From Taudactylus pleione (Eukaryota; Chordata; Amphibia; Anura; Myobatrachidae): DNA of 64,000 bases. Below, piece after piece: positions 53,172 through 62,400 of the stretch (positions are counted from its first letter, which is position 1; each line of letters starts with the position of its first letter). The DNA lies in contig JAUIMM010000739.1 in assembly GCA_031769625.1 (NCBI GenBank), positions 2,579,292-2,643,291 on the forward strand, given 5' to 3'. The notes beneath the pieces are model-generated. The model was not told the origin of the DNA. It made no database searches and worked only from the letters and a program-made list of their open reading frames with translations. The position numbers were made by a program, and so were the translations under genes.

Positions 53172-56100
53172 ACTGTATATCTGTGTGCTCCTGAGTCTGT
53201 ATATGGGAGACTGCGCTGACTAATGTGATAGGTGACACCTGTATATCTGTGTGCTCCTGAGTCTGTATATGGGAGACTGTGCTGGGTGTTGTGATTTGTG
53301 ACACCTGTATATCTGTGTGCTCCTGAGTCTGTATATGGGAGACTGAGCTGAGTAATGTGATATGTGACACCTGTATATCTGTGTGCTCCTGAGTCTGTAT
53401 ATAGGAGACTGCGCTGAGTAATGTGATATGTGACACCTGTATATCTGTGTGCTCCTGAGTCTGTATATGGGAGACTGCGCTGAGTAATGTGATATATGAC
53501 ACCTGTATATCTGTGTGCTCCTGAGTCTTTATATGGGAGACTGCGCTGGGTATTGTGATATGTGACACCTGTATATCTGTGTGCTCCTCAGTCTGTATAT
53601 AGGAGACTGCACTGAGTAATGTGATATGTGACACCTGTATATCTGTATGCTCCTGAGTCTGTATATAGGAGACTGCGCTGAGTAATGTGATATGTGACAC
53701 CTGTATATCTGTGTGCTCCTGAGTCTGTATATGGGAGACTGCGCTGAGTAATGTGATATGTGACACCTGTATATCTGTGTGCTCCTGAGTCTGTATATAG
53801 GAGACTGCGCTGAGTAATGTGATATGTGACACCTGTATATCTGTGTGCTCCTGAGTCTGTATATAGGAGACTGCGCTGAGTAATGTGATATGTGACACCA
53901 GTATATCTGTGTGCTCCTGAGTCTGTATATGGGAGACTGCGCTGAGTAATGTGATATGTGACACCTATATATCTGTGTGCTCCTGAGTCTGTATATGGGA
54001 GACTGCGCTGAGTAATGTGATATGTGACACCTGTATATCTGTGTGCTCCTGAGTCTGTATATGGGAGACTGCGTTGAGTAATGTGATGTGTGACACCTGT
54101 ATATCTGTGTGCTCCTGAGTCTGTATATAGGAGACTGCGCTGAGTAATGTGATGTGTGACACCTGTATATCTGTGTGCTCCTGAGTCTGTATATAGGAGA
54201 CTGCGCTGAGTAATGTGATGTGTGACACCTGTATATCTGTGTGCTCCTGAGTCTGTATATAGGAGACTGCGCTGAGTAATGTGATATGTGACACCTGTAT
54301 ATCTGTGTGCTCCTGAGTCTGTATATAGGAGACTGCGCTGGGTATTGTGATATGTGACACCTGTATATCTGTGTGCTACTGAGTCTGTATATAGGAGACT
54401 GCGCTGGGTATTGTGATATGTGACACCTGTATATCTGTGTGCTCCTGAGTCTGTATATAGGAGACTGTGCTCCTGAGTCTGTATATGGGAGACTGTGCTG
54501 AGTAATGTGATATGTGACACCTGTATATCTGTGTGCTCCTGAGTCTGTATATTGGAGACTGCGCTGAGTAATGTGATATGTGACACCTGTATATCTGTGT
54601 GCTCCTGAGTCTGTATATGGGAGACTGCGCTGAGTAATGTGATATGTGACACCTGTATATCTGTGTGCTCCTGAGTCTGTATATGGGAGACTGCGCTGAG
54701 TAATGTGATATGTGACACCTGTATATCTGTGTGCTCCTGAGTCTGTATATAGGAGACTGCGCTGGGTATTGTGATATGTGACACCTGTATATCTGTGTGC
54801 TCCTGAGTCTGTATATAGGAGACTGCGCTGAGTAATGTGATATGTGACACCTGTATATCTGTGTGCTCCTGAGTCTGTATATGGGAGACTGCGCTGAGTA
54901 ATGTGATATGTGACACCTGTATATCTGTGTGCTCCTGAGTCTGTATATAGAGACTGCGCTGAGTAATGTGATATGTGACACCTGTATATCTGTGTGCTCC
55001 TGAGTCTGTATATAGGAGACTGCGCTGAGTAATGTGATATGTGACACCTGTATATCTGTGTGCTCCTGAGTCTGTATATAGGAGACTGCGCTGAGTAATG
55101 TGATATGTGACACCTGTATATCTGTGTGCTCCTGAGTCTGTATATAGAGACTGCGCTGAGTAATGTGATATGTGACACCTGTATATCTGTGTGCTCCTGA
55201 GTCTGTATATAGAGACTGCACTGAGTCATGTGATATGTGACACCTGTATATCTGTGTGCTCCTGAGTCTGTATATGGGAGACTGCGCTGAGTAATGTGAT
55301 ATGTGACACCTGTATATCTGTGTGCTCCTGAGTCTGTATATAGGAGACTGCGCTGAGTAATGTGATATGTGACACCTGTATATCTGTGTGCTCCTGAGTC
55401 TGTATATGGGAGACTGCGCTGAGTAATGTGATATGTGACACCTGTATATCTGTGTGCTCCTGAGTCTGTATATGGGAGACTGCGCTGAGTAATGTGATAT
55501 GTGACACCTGTAGATCTGTGTGCTCCTGAGTCTGTATATAGGAGACTGCGCTGAGTAATGTGATATGTGACACCTGTATATCTGTGTGCTCCTGAGTCTG
55601 TATATGGGAGACTGCGCTGAGTAATGTGATATGTGACACCTGTATATCTGTGTGCTCCTGAGTCTGTATATAGGAGACTGCGCTGAGTAATGTGATATGT
55701 GACACCTGTATATCTGTGTGCTCCTGAGTCTGTATATAGGAGACTGCGCTGAGTAATGTGATATGTGACACCTGTATATCTGTGTGCTCCTGAGTCTGTA
55801 TATAGGAGACTGCGCTGAGTAATGTGATATGTGACACCTGTATATCTGTGTGCTCCTGAGTCTGTATATGGAGACTGCGCTGAGTAATGTGATATGTGAC
55901 ACCTGTATATCTGTGTGCTCCTGAGTCTGTATATGGGAGACTGTGCTGAGTAATGTGATATGTGACACCTGTATATCTGTGTGCTCCTGAGTCTGTATAT
56001 AGGAGACTGTGCTGAGTAATGTGATATGTGACACCTGTATATCTGTGTGCTCCTGAGTCTGTATATGGGAGACTGCGCTGAGTAATGTGATATGTGACAC

Positions 56101-56429
56101 CTGTATATCTGTGTGCTCCTGAGTCTGTATATAGGAGACTGTGCTGAGTAATGTGATAGGTGACACCTGTATATCTGTGTGCTCCTGAGTCTGTATATAG
56201 GAGACTGCGCTGAGTAATGTGATAGGTGACACCTGTATATCTGTGTGCTCCTGAGTCTGTATATAGGAGACTGTGCTGAGTAATGTGATATGTGACACCT
56301 GTATATCTGTGTGCTCCTGAGTCTGTATATAGGAGACTGCGCTGAGTAATGTGATAGGTGACACCTGTATATCTGTGTGCTCCTGAGTCTGTATATAGGA
56401 GACTGCGCTGAGTAATGTGATATGTGACA
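53172..56429. repeat. 3,258-bp tandem duplication, copy 1
   Basis: Begins just after GACAACTG at 53,169 and matches the sequence 3,258 bp downstream. Content: forty-five 66-bp units, four 65-bp units (54,921, 55,118, 55,183, 55,842) and one 28-bp unit (54,439), totalling 3,258 bp. Private marks are GCTGACTAATG (about 53,215), GGGTGTTGTGATTTG (about 53,284), CTCCTCAG (53,586), ACACCAGTATATC (53,895), GCTACTGAG (54,375) and GAGTCATGTG (55,224). All recur in copy 2. It has no 50-, 59-, 38- or 55-bp units, unlike everything to its left. Confidence 0.85.
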
Positions 56430-57724
56430 CCTGTATATCTGTGTGCTCCTGAGTCTGTATATGGGAGACTGCGCTGACTAATGTGATAGGTGACACCTGT
56501 ATATCTGTGTGCTCCTGAGTCTGTATATGGGAGACTGTGCTGGGTGTTGTGATTTGTGACACCTGTATATCTGTGTGCTCCTGAGTCTGTATATGGGAGA
56601 CTGAGCTGAGTAATGTGATATGTGACACCTGTATATCTGTGTGCTCCTGAGTCTGTATATAGGAGACTGCGCTGAGTAATGTGATATGTGACACCTGTAT
56701 ATCTGTGTGCTCCTGAGTCTGTATATGGGAGACTGCGCTGAGTAATGTGATATATGACACCTGTATATCTGTGTGCTCCTGAGTCTTTATATGGGAGACT
56801 GCGCTGGGTATTGTGATATGTGACACCTGTATATCTGTGTGCTCCTCAGTCTGTATATAGGAGACTGCACTGAGTAATGTGATATGTGACACCTGTATAT
56901 CTGTATGCTCCTGAGTCTGTATATAGGAGACTGCGCTGAGTAATGTGATATGTGACACCTGTATATCTGTGTGCTCCTGAGTCTGTATATGGGAGACTGC
57001 GCTGAGTAATGTGATATGTGACACCTGTATATCTGTGTGCTCCTGAGTCTGTATATAGGAGACTGCGCTGAGTAATGTGATATGTGACACCTGTATATCT
57101 GTGTGCTCCTGAGTCTGTATATAGGAGACTGCGCTGAGTAATGTGATATGTGACACCAGTATATCTGTGTGCTCCTGAGTCTGTATATGGGAGACTGCGC
57201 TGAGTAATGTGATATGTGACACCTATATATCTGTGTGCTCCTGAGTCTGTATATGGGAGACTGCGCTGAGTAATGTGATATGTGACACCTGTATATCTGT
57301 GTGCTCCTGAGTCTGTATATGGGAGACTGCGTTGAGTAATGTGATGTGTGACACCTGTATATCTGTGTGCTCCTGAGTCTGTATATAGGAGACTGCGCTG
57401 AGTAATGTGATGTGTGACACCTGTATATCTGTGTGCTCCTGAGTCTGTATATAGGAGACTGCGCTGAGTAATGTGATGTGTGACACCTGTATATCTGTGT
57501 GCTCCTGAGTCTGTATATAGGAGACTGCGCTGAGTAATGTGATATGTGACACCTGTATATCTGTGTGCTCCTGAGTCTGTATATAGGAGACTGCGCTGGG
57601 TATTGTGATATGTGACACCTGTATATCTGTGTGCTACTGAGTCTGTATATAGGAGACTGCGCTGGGTATTGTGATATGTGACACCTGTATATCTGTGTGC
57701 TCCTGAGTCTGTATATAGGAGACT
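54439..57724. repeat. 28-bp fused monomer, 2 copies
   Basis: At 54,439-54,466 and 57,697-57,724 (counted GTGCT to GTGCT) a GAGACTGTGCT end joins directly to CCTGAGTCTG, removing 38 bp. TGTGCT is present in both parents only because the left one already had the CpG-to-TpG change (GACTGTGCTGAG). The two copies are 3,258 bp apart and so arose once, before that duplication. Confidence 0.85.
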
Positions 57725-59490
57725 GTGCTCCTGAGTCTGTATATGGGAGACTGTGCTGAGTAATGTGATATGTGACACCTGTATATCTGTGTGCTCCTGA
57801 GTCTGTATATTGGAGACTGCGCTGAGTAATGTGATATGTGACACCTGTATATCTGTGTGCTCCTGAGTCTGTATATGGGAGACTGCGCTGAGTAATGTGA
57901 TATGTGACACCTGTATATCTGTGTGCTCCTGAGTCTGTATATGGGAGACTGCGCTGAGTAATGTGATATGTGACACCTGTATATCTGTGTGCTCCTGAGT
58001 CTGTATATAGGAGACTGCGCTGGGTATTGTGATATGTGACACCTGTATATCTGTGTGCTCCTGAGTCTGTATATAGGAGACTGCGCTGAGTAATGTGATA
58101 TGTGACACCTGTATATCTGTGTGCTCCTGAGTCTGTATATGGGAGACTGCGCTGAGTAATGTGATATGTGACACCTGTATATCTGTGTGCTCCTGAGTCT
58201 GTATATAGAGACTGCGCTGAGTAATGTGATATGTGACACCTGTATATCTGTGTGCTCCTGAGTCTGTATATAGGAGACTGCGCTGAGTAATGTGATATGT
58301 GACACCTGTATATCTGTGTGCTCCTGAGTCTGTATATAGGAGACTGCGCTGAGTAATGTGATATGTGACACCTGTATATCTGTGTGCTCCTGAGTCTGTA
58401 TATAGAGACTGCGCTGAGTAATGTGATATGTGACACCTGTATATCTGTGTGCTCCTGAGTCTGTATATAGAGACTGCACTGAGTCATGTGATATGTGACA
58501 CCTGTATATCTGTGTGCTCCTGAGTCTGTATATGGGAGACTGCGCTGAGTAATGTGATATGTGACACCTGTATATCTGTGTGCTCCTGAGTCTGTATATA
58601 GGAGACTGCGCTGAGTAATGTGATATGTGACACCTGTATATGTGTGTGCTCCTGAGTCTGTATATAGGAGACTGCGCTGAGTAATGTGATATGTGACACC
58701 TGTATATCTGTGTGCTCCTGAGTCTGTATATGGGAGACTGCGCTGAGTAATGTGATATGTGACACCTGTATATCTGTGTGCTCCTGAGTCTGTATATGGG
58801 AGACTGCGCTGAGTAATGTGATATGTGACACCTGTAGATCTGTGTGCTCCTGAGTCTGTATATAGGAGACTGCGCTGAGTAATGTGATATGTGACACCTG
58901 TATATCTGTGTGCTCCTGAGTCTGTATATGGGAGACTGCGCTGAGTAATGTGATATGTGACACCTGTATATCTGTGTGCTCCTGAGTCTGTATATAGGAG
59001 ACTGCGCTGAGTAATGTGATATGTGACACCTGTATATCTGTGTGCTCCTGAGTCTGTATATAGGAGACTGCGCTGAGTAATGTGATATGTGACACCTGTA
59101 TATCTGTGTGCTCCTGAGTCTGTATATAGGAGACTGCGCTGAGTAATGTGATATGTGACACCTGTATATCTGTGTGCTCCTGAGTCTGTATATGGAGACT
59201 GCGCTGAGTAATGTGATATGTGACACCTGTATATCTGTGTGCTCCTGAGTCTGTATATGGGAGACTGTGCTGAGTAATGTGATATGTGACACCTGTATAT
59301 CTGTGTGCTCCTGAGTCTGTATATAGGAGACTGCTGCTGAGTAATGTGATATGTGACACCTGTATATCTGTGTGCTCCTGAGTCTGTATATGGGAGACTG
59401 CGCTGCGTAATGTGATATGTGACACCTGTATATCTGTGTGCTCCTGAGTCTGTATATAGGAGACTGTGCTGAGTAATGTGATAGGTGACA
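56430..59490. repeat. 3,258-bp tandem duplication, copy 2
   Basis: Carries the same private marks 3,258 bp after copy 1 (GCTGACTAATG about 56,473; CTCCTCAG 56,844; 28-bp unit 57,697; GAGTCATGTG 58,482). From about 58,640 the offset becomes 3,324 because one extra monomer, with TATATGTGTG near 58,637, is present. The 65-bp unit at 59,166 still matches 55,842 at that offset. Past about 59,300 single-base differences appear (GACTGCTGCTGAG against GACTGTGCTGAG) and the match ends near 59,490. I saw no other difference in the first 2.1 kb, checked by landmarks rather than base by base. Confidence 0.82.
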
Positions 59491-62400
59491 CCTGTATATC
59501 TGTGTGCTCCTGAGTCTGTATATAGGAGACTGCGCTGAGTAATGTGATATGTGACACCTGTATATCTGTGTGCTCCTGAGTCTGTATATAGGAGACTGCG
59601 CTGAGTAATGTGATATGTGACACCTGTATATCTGTGTGCTCCTGAGTCTGTATATGGGAGACTGCGCTGAGTAATGTGATATGTGACACCTGTATATCTA
59701 TGTGCTCCTGAGTCTGTATATAGAGACTGCACTGAGTCATGTGATATGTGACACCTGTATATCTGTGTGCTCCTGAGTCTGTATATGGGAGACTGCGCTG
59801 AGTAATGTGATATGTGACACCTGTATATCTGTGTGCTCCTGAGTCTGTATATGGGAGACTGCGCTGAGTAATGTGATATGTGACACCTGTATATCTGTGT
59901 GCTCCTGAGTCTGTATATAGGAGACTGTGCTGAGTAATGTGATAGGTGACACCTGTATATCTGTGTGCTCCTGAGTCTGTATATAGGAGACTGCGCTGAG
60001 TAATGTGATATGTGACACCTGTATATCTGTGTGCTCCTGAGTCTGTATATAGGAGACTGCGCTGAGTAATGTGATATGTGACACCTGTATATCTGTGTGC
60101 TCCTGAGTCTGTATATGGGAGACTGCGCTGAGTAATGTGATATGTGACACCTGTATATCTGTGTGCTCCTGAGTCTGTATATAGGAGACTGCAGCTGAGT
60201 AATGTGATATGTGACACCTGTATATCTGTGTGCTCCTGAGTCTGTATATGGGAGACTGCGCTGAGTAATGTGATATGTGACACCTGTATATCTGTGTGCT
60301 CCTGAGTCTGTATATGGGAGACTGCGCTGAGTAATGTGATATGTGACACCTGTATATCTGTGTGCTCCTGAGTCTGTATATAGGAGACTGCGCTGAGTAA
60401 TGTGATATGTGACACCTGTATATCTGTGTGCTCCTGAGTCTGTATATAGGGAGACTGCGCTGAGTAATGTGATATGTGACACCTGTATATCTGTGTGCTC
60501 CTGAGTCTGTATATAGGAGACTGCGCTGAGTAATGTGATATGTGACACCTGTATATCTGTGTGCTCCTGAGTCTGTATATAGGGAGACTGCGCTGAGTAA
60601 TGTGATATGTGACACCTGTATATCTGTGTGCTCCTGAGTCTGTATATAGGAGACTGCGCTGAGTAATGTGATATGTGACACCTGTATATCTGTGTGCTCC
60701 TGAGTCTGTATATAGGAGACTGCGCTGAGTAATGTGATATGTGACACCTGTATATCTGTGTGCTCCTGAGTCTGTATATGGGAGACTGCGCTGAGTAATG
60801 TGATATGTGACACCTGTATATCTGTGTGCTCCTGAGTCTGTATATGGGAGACTGCGCTGAGTAATGTGATATGTGACACCTGTATATCTGTGTGCTCCTG
60901 AGTCTGTATATAGGAGACTGCGCTGAGTAATGTGATATGTGACACCTGTATATCTGTGTGCTCCTGAGTCTGTATATGGGAGACTGCGCTGAGTAATGTG
61001 ATATGTGACACCTGTATATCTGTGTGCTCCTGAGTCTGTATATAGGAGACTGCGCTGAGTAATGTGATATGTGACACCTGTATATCTGTGTGCTCCTGAG
61101 TCTGTATATGGAGACTGTGCTGAGTAATGTGATATGTGACACCTGTATATCTGTGTGCTCCTGAGTCTGTATATAGGAGACTGCGCTGAGTAATGTGATA
61201 TGTGACACCTGTATATCTGTGTGCTCCTGAGTCTGTATATAGGAGACTGCGCTGAGTAATGTGATATGTGACACCTGTATATCTGTGTGCTCCTGAGTCT
61301 GTATATGGGAGACTGCGCTGAGTAATGTGATATGTGACACCTGTATATCTGTGTGCTCCTGAGTCTGTATATAGGAGACTGCGCTGAGTAATGTGATATG
61401 TGACACCTGTATATCTGTGTGCTCCTGAGTCTGTATATGGGAGACTGTGCTGAGTAATGTGATATGTGACACCTGTATATCTGTGTGCTCCTGAGTCTGT
61501 ATATAGGAGACTGCGCTGAGTAATGTGATATGTGACACCTGTATATCTGTGTGCTCCTGAGTCTGTATATAGGAGACTGCGCTGAGTAATGTGATATGTG
61601 ACACCTGTATATCTGTGTGCTCCTGAGTCTGTATATGGGAGACTGCGCTGAGTAATGTGATATGTGACACCTGTATATCTGTGTGCTCCTGAGTCTGTAT
61701 ATGGGAGACTGCGCTGAGTAATGTGATATGTGACACCTGTATATCTGTGTGCTCCTGAGTCTGTATATGGGAGACTGCGCTGAGTAATGTGATATGTGAC
61801 ACCTGTATATCTGTGTGCTCCTGAGTCTGTATATAGGAGACTGTGCTGAGTAATGTGATATGTGACACCTGTATATCTGTGTGCTCCTGAGTCTGTATAT
61901 AGGAGACTGCGCTGAGTAATGTGATATGTGACACCTGTATATCTGTGTGCTCCTGAGTCTGTATATAGGAGACTGCGCTGAGTAATGTGATATGTGACAC
62001 CTGTATATCTGTGTGCTCCTGAGTCTGTATATGGGAGACTGCGCTGAGTAATGTGATATGTGACACCTGTATATCTGTGTGCTCCTGAGTCTGTATATAG
62101 GAGACTGCGCTGAGTAATGTGATATGTGACACCTGTATATCTGTGTGCTCCTGAGTCTGTATATGGGAGACTGCGCTGAGTAATGTGATATGTGACACCT
62201 GTATATCTGTGTGCTCCTGAGTCTGTATATGGGAGACTGCGCTGAGTAATGTGATATGTGACACCTGTATATCTGTGTGCTCCTGAGTCTGTATATGGGA
62301 GACTGCGCTGAGTAATGTGATATGTGACACCTGTATATCTGTGTGCTCCTGAGTCTGTATATAGGAGACTGCGCTGAGTAATGTGATATGTGACACCTGT

